From assembly GCA_037447655.1 (NCBI GenBank), contig JBBHKE010000395.1, forward strand, positions 245,948-309,947: DNA of 64,000 nucleotides, read 5' to 3'. Origin of the DNA: Zygnema cylindricum. Taxonomy: Eukaryota > Streptophyta > Zygnematophyceae > Zygnematales > Zygnemataceae. Below the pieces are notes generated by a model. It worked only from the letters and a program-made list of their open reading frames with translations, was not told the origin of the DNA and ran no database searches. Each line of letters opens with the position of its first letter. Position 1 is the stretch's first letter. Shown here piece after piece: positions 42,964 to 54,547 of this stretch. The position numbers were made by a program, and so were the translations under genes.

Positions 42964-43991
42964 TGTAGAAATTAAAGGTTATTTTAGTATTTTCTAGGTT
43001 TTGTAAAATGCAGAAAAAGAAGCAGAGGCAGCCTACCTCTAACTCCTCTCTCTAGCTCCCACACTTGTCGCAGTCATTGAAAGTTGGAGAGGGAGATAGA
43101 GCCATGGCCGCCTATGCTATCCCGACGGGGACAGATATTAGGTTGTTAAATTTTACCAAAATGAACTTGGCGGACACATGATTTGAACTTGGTACCTGCC
43201 GTCCGTCAAGGCAGCCGGTAGCTGGTAGCCTTAGCCATCTAGTCTAAACCAGAGATATATGATATAGGGTTTGGTAGTTATTTAAATGTTAACACGTAGG
43301 CTATTTCATTCAACGGGATATTTAGACATAGATACAGTTTGTTATTTACGGTGTACGGAAAATCCGAAACGGATATCGCGCATTTTGTTTCGAAGGCGAA
43401 ACAAATATCGCGCAAGTATTTATGACGTCCACGATTGTAATCCGGCTTAATCGGACGGCCACGAAGCATGTCGAGATCGCAGAATCGGTTTTCGGCGTTT
43501 TGGGGACAACCTCAAATCAATCGCCACGTGGCGCAATCACATTGGATTATAGCATCTCCGGGGATTCCTGGAACGAATCGAAAATTGACATGTGTCGACT
43601 TGTTGGCCATATCGTACATATAGAAAAGTACACCGACACCTGTACCTTTATCTACGATACACTATTATGATTGGTGTCGTACTTTAGTAGATAGAGTTTT
43701 AGAGAGAGAAAGGACTTAGAAAACTTTTATAAATTGGACCCTCTCTCCGAATGAGCTTCTGTACAAAAGGTCAACTTTGACCCTTCATAACTTACTGCTC
43801 AGGGGAGAAAATTTAGAGATTCTTTTTGCTATCGACTTAGGGGAGTCTTGCCTTCACGAAGTAAAGGTGGCCAGAGTTTTTGTTTGCCAAGGTGGCAGTT
43901 ATTCTTGGTGAAATACAAAGGGGTCAGGGATATCCTAGAGGCTTCGTGTGAGCTGCCTACTCTGAGGTCCTATGGAGGTCTCAGAGATGCA
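42964..43991 (+). repeat. P2 5' LTR
   Basis: 1028 bp, TGTAGAAATTAAAGG to ...GAGATGCA, directly followed by a perfect PBS. Same family, opposite orientation to the LTR at 46912-47938. Confidence 0.88.
43175..43255 (-). repeat. tRNA-like sequence, antisense in P2 LTR
   Basis: Minus strand: tagatggctaaggctac as A-box region and AAGTTCAAATC (43180-43190) as a slightly degenerate B-box. Confidence 0.55.
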
Positions 43992-44528
43992 GGTTATGGG
44001 CCCACCATCTAGGGTGCCCATATTCAATTGAGTTGGCTTCATATATTGGGAAAGTATGATGACACGAGCTCTATGTGAGAAACGATTTTAGGGAATAGTG
44101 AGTGGACGGGTGGGTCGTCCATCCAGTCTTGGGATACCTCCAGGGTTTACAGGAGGCAGATCCATCTTCAACGGAGGAGACAAAGGAAAGAGAGGTGGTG
44201 GACAAAGGAAAGGAAAAGGAGACGGTCACACCAATAGCAACCGGTTCGGCATTCATGTCACATATTCCGAGGAACGAGGAGAATGATATCGATATGTGGG
44301 ACTACAACAATATGGCGGCTAAGCACTTCATCCTCCGCCATCTTACTCAAGGGCTTGCATCTCCCCATTTGCAGGTAGAGAGGGCATCCGATCTTTGGGT
44401 GGCTCTCATAGAAATGTACCGAAGTGGTACGATTCAGCAACAATAGTTGGCTGATCAGAAAATTAAGGAGTATGTATACAAAATGGAGAAGATGTTGGAT
44501 TTTTGCAATGAGCTTGCTACACTTTTTC
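43972..44528 (+). pseudogene. P2 gag, 5' part only
   Basis: MEVSEMQVMGPPSRVPIFN then a stop; PBS at 43992-44006. Frame 44102-44446 has the PIATGSAFMSHIPRNEENDI linker, NNMAAKHFILRHLTQGLASPHLQ and IEMYRSGTIQQQ, then a TAG, KEYVYKMEKMLDFCNELATLF and an abrupt end where another LTR begins. Rest of the element is absent. Confidence 0.78.
43992..44006 (+). other. P2 PBS, perfect
   Basis: GGTTATGGGCCCACC abuts the LTR and is read as VMGPP in gag. Confidence 0.85.
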
Positions 44529-44544
44529 ATATATGCTACCATCT

Positions 44545-45437
44545 TGAACCATTGTAGTCATTGAAAGAGAGAGAGGGCGGTGGAGCCATGGCTGCCTCAG
44601 CTCTATAGGGAGGACTTAAGCGTGACCAAAGTCACTCTTAACAAAAAGGTTGAGTCCGACACGACTCGAACCTCCGACCGGTTGAGCGAGGCGTAGCCGT
44701 TAGCTCTTACCGGTTTGTCATAGTAGTCCGTTGGGATATAAAGGGTTTGATAGCCATTTAAACCTTAATTAGATCATTATTTCAATTAACGAAATAACAA
44801 ATTGAGGACATAGAAACTAGTTGAGATTTGAGTGCGTACACACAAATGTAACAGACATTTGTTATTTTGGACAGCGAGCAATAAAACATGGTTTGGATCT
44901 GACGACCCCTCATCATCGCCGAGATCCCGGAATGGCCGCCTTAGCCGATTTCGGACATGACATGACTTGTCGACACGTGGCAAGATATCATTGGGAAGAG
45001 GGAATCTAAGGGAGCATGAGGACAAGTTCGGAGGAGACAGACGTCTGCTCCATGGTTTTGTCGTACACAGGCCATACAGAAAGTACATCAACCCTAGTAC
45101 CTTTGTATACTGTACAGTTTTTTGATTGGTTCGTACATCAGTAGATTGGGGTTGTGAGAGAGGTTAAGGACTTAGAGGATTGAGGAGGTAGCCGCCTCTC
45201 TTCGAACAAGCCTGTATAAATATTAGCATCTTTGCCACTCCATAATTAATCGCCTAGTTGGGCGTTTTCAGAGACTCTTCTTGCTGTGTACCCAAGGGAG
45301 TCCATACTGCACAATGGTGCAATCTTATTGTCTATTTTTTTGCTTGGGTAGCCGCAGTCCTAGTTGAAAGTGGGTTAGTCAGAAGCTATCTAGAGGTTTC
45401 CTAAATTTTAAAGTCCAATGGGGGACACAGAATTACA
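44545..45437 (+). repeat. LTR fragment of P1 type (start missing)
   Basis: Matches the P1 LTR from about its 130th base (gtagtcattgaaagagagag, gccatggctgcctcagctc) to the end (gtccaatgggggacacagaattaca). No PBS follows, so it is a 3' LTR or a truncated solo LTR joined to P2 gag on the left and pol on the right. Confidence 0.75.
44655..44735 (-). repeat. tRNA-like sequence, antisense in LTR fragment
   Basis: B-box GGTTCGAGTCG on the minus strand (44662-44672) and A-box-like TAAGAGCTAACGG near 44695-44707. Confidence 0.6.
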
Positions 45438-46911
45438 CTTTTACCCTCAGAAACATCAATCTTATGTCCATATGCTTAGCTTTGAAATGATATTTAAGAT
45501 AAGCTACAATTGCAATGGCAGCTTGATTATCACAAAACACTTCATGCACTCCCTCCTTCATATACCCCAGTTCTTGCAACAAGGACTTGACCCACATCAA
45601 TTCTTTCACAGCAGAACAAGAGGCCATGTACTTAGCCTCCATAGTAGATTTAGCCACCACCTTTTGTTGCTTACTGCTCCAACTGCAAGCACCTCCCCCC
45701 ACATACAACACATACCCAGAAGTGCATCTTCTCATAAGTGCTTCTTCATAATTGACATCACTCCACGTAGTGATAACAGTGTGCTCCCCTCCCAAATGCA
45801 ATCATAACTCTTTGGTTCCCACCACATATCTTATGACTCTTTTGGCTACCTCCCAGTCTCTCTTCCTAGGAACATTAAGACTCCTACTAAGTACTCCAAC
45901 AGTTGCCGATATGTCCGGCCTGGTATAGTTCATAAAATAGATCAAACTTCTTACGACCTGTCTTTAAGGAAAAGACTTCATAAACTCTCTTTCCTCTAGA
46001 CTCATCTGATCGCCTAAGATCATCACTCATCCTTCTACACTCCCATCACTTACTTTTTTCAAGTCCATGGGAGTGGTACAACTATTAACCTTTTCCATCT
46101 AGAATTTCTCAAGCATATTACCTATTGTTTTTTTTCTGAGTAAGTCTAATAATCCTTTTCCCCCTATGTCTCTCCATTTGGATCCCCAAAATGTATCTTG
46201 CCTCACCTAAATCCTTCATATCAAATCTGCTTTTAAGATTCTTTATTAGCCTATTAATCTTTTCCAAAGATTTACTCAACATAAGCAGATCATCCACATA
46301 AATACTAATAAAAATGACACCATCCTCATCTTCAAACATATAGATAAAATGACCAGAGCTGATCCGGATATATCCCAGACCGGTGAGAAACTCATATAGT
46401 TTCTTGTTCTATTATCGAGGAGCCTGCTTCAGTCCATATAAAGACTTTATGAGCCTGCAGACTTTGCTCTCTTCTCTTTCTTCCACAAATCCCTCTAGTT
46501 GCCTCATGAAAATTTCTTCCTCTAACTCACCATTAAGAAAAGCAGTCTTAACATACATCTGGTGTATTTCCATGTCTTTCGCTGCTGCGAGACTGAGGAG
46601 AATCCTTACTAATGGGAATCGAACAACCGGATCAAAAGTCTCCTCATAGTCAATCCCCTCCTTTTCGGTAAATCCCTTTGCTACCAATCAAGCCTTATAT
46701 CTCTCAATAGTATTATTTGGGTTTAGTTTTAGTTAAAACATCTATTTATAGCCAATCGTTTTTTTGTCCGGAGGACAGTCCGCTAGTTCCCAAGTATATG
46801 CTTCCATGATAGAGGCCATCTCATCATTTATGGCTCTAATCCATCTGTCTTTCTCCTGACTGTTTACTACCTCTGAGTATGAATGAGGCTCATCTGGGTG
46901 AGATAGCTTAT
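45438..46911 (-). pseudogene. Copia RT and RNase H fragment
   Basis: Minus strand. RNase H frame 45433-45801 with WSDVNYEEA, TMEAKYMA, CDNQAAIA and HMDIRL, cut at its end by the LTR fragment. RT frame 46118-46339 has YVDD (46289-46300) and DLGEARYILGIQ; 46412-46687 has FLNGELEEEIFMRQLEGF and SLYGLKQAPR. Upstream it reaches the integrase-RT linker (SHPDEPHSYSE) and is cut at 46911 by an LTR. Many stops. Confidence 0.8.
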
Positions 46912-47938
46912 TGCAACTCTAAGACCTCCTTAGGACCTTAGAGTAGGCAACTCACACGAAGCCTCTAAGATAACCCTGACCCCTTTGTATTTCAGCAATA
47001 ATAACTGCCACCCTGGGAGACAAAAACTCTGACTACCTTCACCCCTCTGAAAAGAAGACTCCCTTGAGTCATTAGCAAAAAGAATTTACTCCCCTGAGCA
47101 GTAAGTTATGAATGGTCAAAGTTGACATTTTGTACAGAAGCTCACTGGGATAGAGGTTCCAATCTATATAATTTTTCTAAGTCCTATCTCTCTCTAAAAC
47201 TCTATCTACTGAAGTACGGCACCAATCATAATAGTGTATCGTACATAAAGGTAAAGGTGCCGGTGTACTTTGTGTACGGCCATTGTACGACATGGCCAAT
47301 AAGTCGACACATGTCATTTTTGGATTCGTTCCTGGAATCCTCGTAGATGCTGTAATCAAATGTGATTGCGCCACGTGGCGATTGATGTGACGTCGTCCGC
47401 AAACCGCCGAAAACCCATTCCGCGATCTCGGCATGCTTCGTGGCCGTCCGATTAAGCCGGATTACTATCGTGGTCGTCATAAATACTAACACAATATTTG
47501 TTTCGCCTTCCAAACAAAATGCGCGATATTCGTTTCAAATTTTCCGTACGCCGTACATTACAAACTGTATCTATGTCGAAATATCTCGTTGAATGAAATA
47601 GCCTACTTTTTAACATTTAAATAACTACCAAACCATATATCGTATATCTCTTCTTTAGACTAGATAGTCAAGGCTACCGGCTAGCGACTGCCTTAAAGGA
47701 CGGCAGGTACCAGGTTCAAATCTTGGGTCTGCCAAGTTCATTTTGGTAAAATCTACCAACCTAATATATGTCCCCGTCGGGATAGCATAGGCGGCCATGG
47801 CTCTATCTCCCTCTCCAACTTTTGAGTGACTATGACAAGTGTGGGAGCTAGAGAGAGGAGTAAGAGGCAGGTTGCCTCTGCTTCTTTTCTGCATTTTACA
47901 AAACCTACAAAATACTAAAAGAACCTTTTATTTCTACA
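46912..47938 (-). repeat. LTR without partner, P2 family
   Basis: 1027 bp, TGTAGAAATAAAAGG (47938) to ...GAGTTGCA (46912). Neither flank shows a matching target duplication (cttat against atgag) and gag/pol fragments adjoin directly, so it is a solo or recombined LTR. Confidence 0.75.
47655..47740 (+). repeat. tRNA-like sequence, antisense in LTR
   Basis: tagactagatagtcaaggct, then ggttcaaatct (47713-47723) within accaggttcaaatcttggg. Confidence 0.6.
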
Positions 47939-47989
47939 ATGAGAGTGTTAACCTTCATCTTCATTGTACTTGTCCATCCGGCACTCTCC
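47939..47989 (-). pseudogene. Gag fragment (51 bp)
   Basis: On the minus strand matches P1 gag near 12850-12905 (gtggacaagtacaatgaaga and tgaaagttaacactctca in P1). A sliver left between two LTRs. Confidence 0.6.
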
Positions 47990-48791
47990 TGAAATTCTAT
48001 GGGCTCCATTGCCCACATAATTCCAGATCTAAAAGAAGCTAATCTAGATAGTGCCGACCACAAGTTGATATAAACCCAAATGAATGATCCCTTGACAATC
48101 AAAACCCCAATACACCTTCACCCCTGTGAAGAGAAGACCTTCTGTGTGCTCTGTTCCACCACAGAATGCAAAGCTTGAATATGTGTTTTGGACAGTATTC
48201 CCCTCTTTGACTTTCCCACTATATAAGTGCCACCCTGGCACGCAAAGACTCTGACCGACTACACCCCTATCTAGCTTGGTCTCCCTTGAGTCTGCAGCAC
48301 AAAGAATCACTGAATTTGCTCACCCGAGCATTAAGTTATGGTTGGTCAAAGATGACCTTTATAGTTACAAGCTCTCTTAGAAAGAGGTACCTAAATATCA
48401 CTAAGTCATGGTTTGCCTACTCACGACTACCTACTACTAAACCCTAGTCCAATAGGAATACTATATAGTACAAGAAGGTACGATGGGCGATGTACTTATT
48501 GTACGGCCATTGTACGACATGGTCTACAAGGTGACATTTGCCAAATCGGGAGCCATAGTTCCTCTTCCCATCGTCTCCGATATTAAATAATGTGGCGCCA
48601 CGTGGCACCGCGTGAGGCTATCCCCAAAGGCCGCCAAAAGCTTATTGTGGGTGGCGGTTGTAATGGTTGCTGTCCGATGAGTTGTATTTATACGGCTTCG
48701 ATTCGCTTCCATGCATGAATTGATTAATGCGCGTTTTTGTTAGTCTGCTGCGAATTAGTCTTTAAGATCAATAGTTATATATGCGTGAAAC
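47990..48791 (-). repeat. LTR of M4 type, start missing
   Basis: From the LTR end (tgaaattctatgggctccat) it tracks the M4 3' LTR to tatatatgcgtgaaac, where another LTR in plus orientation begins. Confidence 0.75.
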
Positions 48792-48984
48792 TGTTGAAAT
48801 TTATGTATTTTCTAGGTCTATATTGGAAAATTAAATAGAGTAAGTCAGCAAAGGCAACCTGCTTCTCACTCAACTCTCTCCGGTCCCCATACTTGTTGCA
48901 GTCACTGAAGACCAGAGAGAGAGCTAGAGCCATGGCTGTCTAAAGAGGATAGGCTAATTCGTAGTTTGTACCAAAATGGTTGTG

Positions 48985-49050
48985 AAGGTTCCAGGACTTG
49001 ATCCCGGTACCTACATCCTATAATAGACGTTAGCTTTAGCCTATGACTTA
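48985..49050 (-). repeat. tRNA-like sequence 1 in this LTR
   Basis: Minus-strand B-box GGATCAAGTCC (48995-49005), preceded by ataggctaaagctaacg as an A-box-like region. Confidence 0.55.
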
Positions 49051-49137
49051 GAGTAAACGACATCATATATCGGGTACAATAGTTATTTATAAGTGGACAA
49101 GAAGAGAGTTCTAACAAACTAACAAATAACCAAAAAC

Positions 49138-49215
49138 TGCTCTAGACCAGATTTGAACCATGGTCTGTGGCTATATTTGTAGAGGTAAACCTTAACCAAT
49201 AAGGCGTTATCGAAA
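49138..49215 (-). repeat. tRNA-like sequence 2 in this LTR
   Basis: Minus-strand B-box GGTTCAAATCT (49149-49159) with A-box-like CGCCTTATTGGTTAAGG (49190-49206); same type as in the M2 LTR. Confidence 0.6.
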
Positions 49216-49461
49216 CGATACACGTGACGGGTTTCATAAATATATAAACATTAAAGCAACAGCTAATTAACAGCAGACTAACCAAAAGGAGCAATTCCTG
49301 CATGTACGCGAATCTGAACCTTGTAATATATGTTTTGATCGGACGGCCGGCATTATACCCGCCACGCGAAGTGAGATTTTGGCGGCATACGGAGATAGCG
49401 TCACGCGGTGCCACGTGGCGCCACATTATTTGATACCGGAGAAGATGGGAGGAGGAACCAT

Positions 49462-49471
49462 NNNNNNNNNN
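49462..49471. other. Assembly gap (10 N)
   Basis: Ten Ns. Sequence on the two sides is unrelated (LTR left, featureless AT-rich DNA right), so the join may not reflect true adjacency. Confidence 0.99.
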
Positions 49472-50419
49472 GAATCAAATTAAAATATCTATAACAACAC
49501 TGAAAGTACGTCTATACCCTAGAAAATTTTGGGAACGGAACTTTAGAGTAAAAGAGAGATTGTAGGTAACTGAGATTTTAAATTTATTAACAAGGTTATT
49601 TAACGTAACTAAATTCAACAGAGTGGTATTATATTGCCGAAAAATATAATTATACTGTCAACCTAATGGACAACAACGAAATTTTTATGGCAATAAGGCT
49701 TTTAACCGAAAGTGTATCAATAGGTTAACGTTAGTAAAAATAAGAGTTACAAAGAAAGAGGCCTTGAGATTATTTACATGTGTGTCTCCCTCTGAGTCTT
49801 GATGACTTGTCACCACCACCCTCGCTAGATAAATGGCCGAAGTTGGACCCCAAAAAGTCTTGATTAGAGACCTTTTATAGAGATGCCTGATTAAAAATGA
49901 TTGCAATTGGATAACTATGTGAAAGCCAATTTTCGGAATAACGGTATTTTTAAAGCAACAACAGGTAATCCAACTGTCATATTAATATAAAAAGCCGTTA
50001 TATTATGGTGAGACAACTTAAATCAATGCAATTTATTGGAACAATTATTTAAATTTTAGAGTCAATGGATGTTAGAGAGAAAATGAGATTTCAAGGCAAG
50101 GGTTTTAAAAGATCCCATATCTGCATGAAAGTCACAACAATATCTATAAAATTAAACTAAGTTTACGTATGTTAGGTTTCCACTATTTGATGGTTCTAAC
50201 AAGTATAATATCAAAAAGAGATGAATCTTGAGTTAAATCCATTTCTAAGTTCTTACATAATGTAGTTTGGAGTAATAAACCAAAATACCATGTCGGCTGA
50301 ACGAAGAAAACATCAACAATAAAAGGGGTAGAGGTTGGCCATGGAGAGCCGTCATCACTCCAATATAGAACACCAACACTACTCACGCTTATTTAACCCG
50401 TGATTGACCGTGTTTGACT
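49472..50419. other. AT-rich DNA, nothing recognised
   Basis: No copia motif, LTR end or convincing reading frame; short frames have no recognisable motif. Confidence 0.6.
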
Positions 50420-50830
50420 TGTTGAAAATTGAAAAATTTTATTTCAGTGGATAGGGGTGTGAGAGGAGACTAAAATAACTTATAATATTTTCGAAGTTGT
50501 TTGTTGTAGTACTTACCTTAATTAGTGTTACAGAAGCAAAAGTACAATAGACTATAGTAATTATACTGGGAAGCGCGTCGGCAAGAGAAACGTATGCAAG
50601 TTTTACGAAGTGGCTTGGACAATCAGTTACACGCATCACGCAGGAAACGATTGGATTCACCGGATCAGACGAATGAACCGATTATTTCGAATATGCATGT
50701 TACGGTTTGACGTTATGATTATTGATTGAATTCTTGCCAACGGACGCGATTCACCTCGGACCACAAGCGTGGTTCACGTGGGACCACAAGTGACGAAGCA
50801 CTCAGGTGCTTCGTACTACACTGTCACAGT
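50420..50830 (+). repeat. Divergent LTR (D type), end not located
   Basis: Starts TGTTGAAAATTGAAAAA and follows, on the opposite strand, the 3' LTR of D1 (55751-56235): ggataggggtgtgagagg, gtagtacttacct, ttagtgttacagaagc, cgaagtggcttgga, gacgaa and atttcgaa occur in the same order. Right end uncertain. Near 50793-50814 a small hairpin (acgaagcac / gtgcttcgt) occurs. Confidence 0.6.
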
Positions 50831-51132
50831 CGACTGGACTTTAGGGACTACCGCTAACTAAGCACTTGGAACATTTATTGTACTGTTCGCTATCTAGAAA
50901 TGTTTGAAGAACATTGTTTTGTAGTTTAGTGTAATAAATAATAGTGTTTCAGTAATTAAGTTTTTGGAAAATAATAATTAGGTTTTTGGATGTAATCATT
51001 GTACTATAAAGTACAGGTTGGATACTTTGTTTTGAGTCAGGATATTTTTGTAGTATGTTTACCCGAATTAGTGTGACCAGTAGATACTCACTATGGATAT
51101 TTAGTTTAGGACTTAGCCAATTTTGTAGCATC
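50831..51132. other. AT-rich DNA, nothing recognised
   Basis: About 300 bp without recognisable gene or repeat end. Confidence 0.55.
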
Positions 51133-51493
51133 TGTTGTTTTTGAAAAATGAGTTTTTTGCGGACACAATGTTTCATGAGTACATGACGAGATTTTTAATG
51201 CTTACGCTATCTTTATTTAATGTGGAGGTTTGAATGGATTTGTGGTTTGGGGGAGTAATGGTACTAATTGTTTTGGGACATACGAAACTATTTGAGTGGC
51301 GTGAACATAAATAAGAAAAGGTACGGAAGTTATAAGTCAAATGTACGGCGGATCGCGAAGCGATCCGATTTGGAATGTTTGGAAAGGTACGCCGCAGGTA
51401 TGAATCATAATGATGACAAAAGGATTTCGAACTGAAAGTGGCATGAGTGGTGCTTATTGGAAAAGGACGCCGCCAGGACAGACTAATTTGGAT
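51133..51493 (+). repeat. TRG-type LTR fragment (start only)
   Basis: Starts TGTTGTTTTTGAAAAATGAG, contains tttgtggtttgggggagtaa and the hairpin ggatcgcgaagcgatcc (51351-51367), and is cut at 51493 by the M4 LTR. Confidence 0.75.
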
Positions 51494-52541
51494 TGAAATT
51501 CTATAGGCTCCATTGCCCACAAAATTCGCAAATCTAAAAGAAGCTTATCTAGATAGTGCCGACTCCAAGTTGATATTAACCCAAATGAATGATCCCTTGA
51601 CAATCAAAACCCCAATACACCTTCACCCCAGTGAAGAGAAGACCTTCTGTGTGCCCTATTCCACCAAAGAATGCATAGCTTGAATGTGTGTTTTGGACAA
51701 TATTCCCCACTTTGAGTTTCCCACTGAATAAGTGCCACCCTGGCATGCAAAGACTCTCACCAACTACACCCCTGTGTATCTTGGACTCCCTTGAGTCTGC
51801 AGCAAAAAGAATCACTGAATTTGCTCACCCGAGCATTAAGTTATGGCTGGTCAAAGATGACCTTTATAGTTACAAGTTCTCTTAGAGAGAGGTACCTAAA
51901 TATCACTAAGTCTTGGTCTGCCTACTCACGACTACCTACTACTAAACCCTAGTCCAATAGGAACACTATATAGTACAAGAAGGTACGATGGGCGATGTAC
52001 TTATTGTACGGCCATTGTACGACATGGTCTACAAGGTGACATTTGCCAAATCGGGAGCCATGGTTCCTCCTCCCATCTTCTTCGATATCAAATAATGTGG
52101 CGCCACGTGGCACCGCGTGAGGCTATCCCCAAAGGCCGCCGAAAGCTTATTGTGGGTGGCGGCTGTAATGGTGGTCGTCCGATCAGTTGTATTTATACGG
52201 CTTCGATTCGCTTCCATGCATGAATTGATTAATGCGCGTTTTCGTTAGTATGCTGCAAATAAGTCTTTAAGATCAATAGTTATATATGTGTGAAACATAC
52301 CAAGTGTATCGTTTCGTTAGTGCCTTAATGGATAAGTTACAGGTCTGCATAGTAATCTGCAGACCCCGATTCAAATCCTGCCAGAAGCACTATTTTACTA
52401 AAACTAGTAAAATACCTTCTAATTCATTATGCCTCCTACTGAATGACGCAGCAGCCATGGCCTGCCTTTGGTCCTCTCTTTCTCTCTCTTTGCATTTTAA
52501 CTAAAATATAGAAGTGAACTATTAATTACCTTTTTCCAACA
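51494..52541 (-). repeat. M4 3' LTR
   Basis: 1048 bp, TGTTGGAAAAAGG (52541) to ...AGAATTTCA (51494). Shares the gtgaactattaattacct block with the M2 LTR. Confidence 0.85.
52310..52392 (+). repeat. tRNA-like sequence, antisense in M4 LTR
   Basis: ttagtgccttaatggataag (A-box region), an aggtctgc/gcagacc stem-like pair, then gattcaaatcc (52368-52378) followed by tgccagaagca. The most tRNA-like of the set, with a plausible T-arm. Confidence 0.65.
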
Positions 52542-52590
52542 CTCTATTTATTTTTCCAATACAGACTTAGAAAATACATAAATTTCAACA
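52542..52590 (-). repeat. Relic of an older LTR start inside M4
   Basis: 49 bp between the current LTR start and a PPT (ctccccttatttt, 52591): on the element strand AAGGGGAG then TGTTGAAATTTATGTATTTTC, the same start as the LTR at 48792. The working LTR now begins 49 bp further on. Confidence 0.65.
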
Positions 52591-52603
52591 CTCCCCTTAT
52601 TTT

Positions 52604-53307
52604 CTAGTGTTCTTTCTTTTCAACTCCCACTAAACACTTTTTTTTTTTCTTTTCTTTTTCTTCTTTCTTTTCTCCTCATAAAACTTTAAGTGAATACCCT
52701 CGTATTTAAAGAAGTGTATTAGATGAACCGAAATAATAATTACATCACACATTTTATTTTGCATGGTATTTTTCATAAATTCAAGAAAATATTTCATCCA
52801 CCTCATCTCTTTTCCATCCACACTAAATCCAATTTCACTCTTGCAATTCAAAAAGCCAGCCTCATCTTAATTTGTCATTTACGTCACCTTAAATTCATCC
52901 GTACAATTACCCCCCAATCCACAAATCCATTCGAACCACCATATTACATTCGGTTACTAAGTATGCGAACACGCGAGCGCACGACTGTACGATAATGAAT
53001 CTTCCGAAAACAACAAGTTCCTCATAAGATCTACGTCTTCCGTACTCATATTTTTATTCATGATACTCACCCCATTTTTAGAACTTTCCTCACTCTCTCC
53101 CATGGAATTCTTTCCGCTATCACTTTCTATTTTTATTCCCAATAATTTTTTCTCCTCCCCTAAACCTTTCATTAAATATTCCTCTTCTCCCCTATCTTTT
53201 AAAACCCCCTCTAGATTTACTTCTCCCCTTTCCTCGGAATCCGTTGAAGTCTCTCTTTCTGACCAGTTTTCTATTTCCAAAATATCTATAAAATTATCCT
53301 CATTATT
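52604..53307 (-). pseudogene. M4 charged tail with RT and RNase H relics
   Basis: Frame 52957-53280 is acidic and contains KLLGIKIESDSGK and IMNKNMSTEDVDLM, which align with the LGIQMERDRGK and IINDEMDEIERKFM words of active pol, so a large internal part of pol has been deleted. Frame 52630-52851 holds a shrunken RNase H (CKSEIGFSVDGKEMRW; MCDVI) with a Lys-rich end. About 52870-53014 is a TRG LTR scrap. Confidence 0.6.
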
Positions 53308-54540
53308 TTAATTTTTCCATTTTTCATTAATAGATTCTAGATCTGACTTTCTATACTCCTTGACATCCACATCATGTCTAACTCCTTTAAGTACCTCCCT
53401 TCCCTTTACTTCCCTTATACCTCCAAAAGCACACTGTTGCTTTTGTGGAATTTCTGTGTACTTTTCTCTCTTCTCCATTCTACCGATGTGGAGAAGCTCT
53501 AAGATTTCTTTATCCTCTTTATGCTCTTCCCTTTCTTCCTCCTCATCCACATTCCAACTTATAAGTTCTTCCAAACAAGGGCATCCCTCCATATAATGAC
53601 CCGGTTCCCTACAAAAGAAGCAAACCCCCTTTTTCAAAGCTCCCTTTTCTTTTCCTCTCCCTCTCTTTCCACCAAAGTTCCGATATGGTTTACCTTCGTC
53701 TTTCTTCCTCTCATCATGCTTCCGCTCGTCACCGCCGTTCCTCTCATCACGCTTCCGCCAATCACCACTAGTTGTAAATGCATTCACCCTGTCACTTTTT
53801 ATGAAGCTCCAAAGTGCTTTCCCTCACAAGAGTTATCCCAATGGTAAAGCTCCAAGTCCATGAGGAGCCACCCATTGTCTGCATACGATAAATGATGTTT
53901 TCGTACTCATCTGGGAGTTTATGAGTGGTGTATTAATCTTTCTCTCCTCAGACTCTACATATTCCGCACTAGAAAGCTCAATTTATAATGCAGCAATATC
54001 ATTGCAAAACTCTATCATGCTACCGCCTTTATAAACATAGGCCCATATTTCCTGTTTTACTAACTGCTGCCCTTGAATAGTCTCACTCTTATAAATTTGA
54101 CTTAGTGTTTCCCAGATTTCTGAAGACTTAGTTAGACTTAAAAGAGTGATTGCTATGGACTTAGACATATATCTAAGTATGAGATGTTTTGCTATAGTGT
54201 TTTTTTACTCCCAAATTTTACTATCATTTTCTTCAATTTTACTTATAGCTCCTCCAAGTGGAGCTGTAGCGGAGAGCTTAGCTCCCCTCACCATAGGTGT
54301 CTCTTTATCCTTCTCCCCTTTTTTCTCTTCAATGGCAATGATTTTCCCTTCACCTTCCGTTACATCTTTTCTGTGAAGCCCAGATGATTCTCCATAATGA
54401 GTTCCACCAAAGGCGGGTGGCGAACACCTCACTTGCCCCGAAACAATTCCCCACAAATGATTTTCGGAAAGCAATCCCTCCATCGTAAACTCCCAATAAG
54501 TGAAGTCTATTCCATGCAACATAGGCACCCTAAATGGAAG
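53308..54540 (-). pseudogene. M4 gag
   Basis: Frames 54205-54528 (VPMLHGIDFTYWEFTMEGLL region, SGQVRCSPPAFGGTHYGESS), 53983-54168 (SKSIAITLLSLTKSSEIWETL, QEIWAYVYKGGSMIEFCNDI) and 53308-53787 (NAFTTSGDWRKRDERN, zinc knuckle CFFCREPGHYMEGC, ELLHIGRMEK, CAFGGIREVKGREV). Same product as the H1 gag, with about two stops and shifts. Confidence 0.8.
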
Positions 54541-54547
54541 GGCCCAT

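Larger units (their letters stand above)
48792..49461 (+). repeat. LTR with two tRNA-like segments, ends at gap
   Basis: Starts TGTTGAAATTTATGTATTTTC; from about 49135 it equals the M2-type LTR in reverse orientation (ttggttagtctgctattaat block). Its end is lost in the gap at 49462. Two separate antisense tRNA-like units lie inside. Confidence 0.7.
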
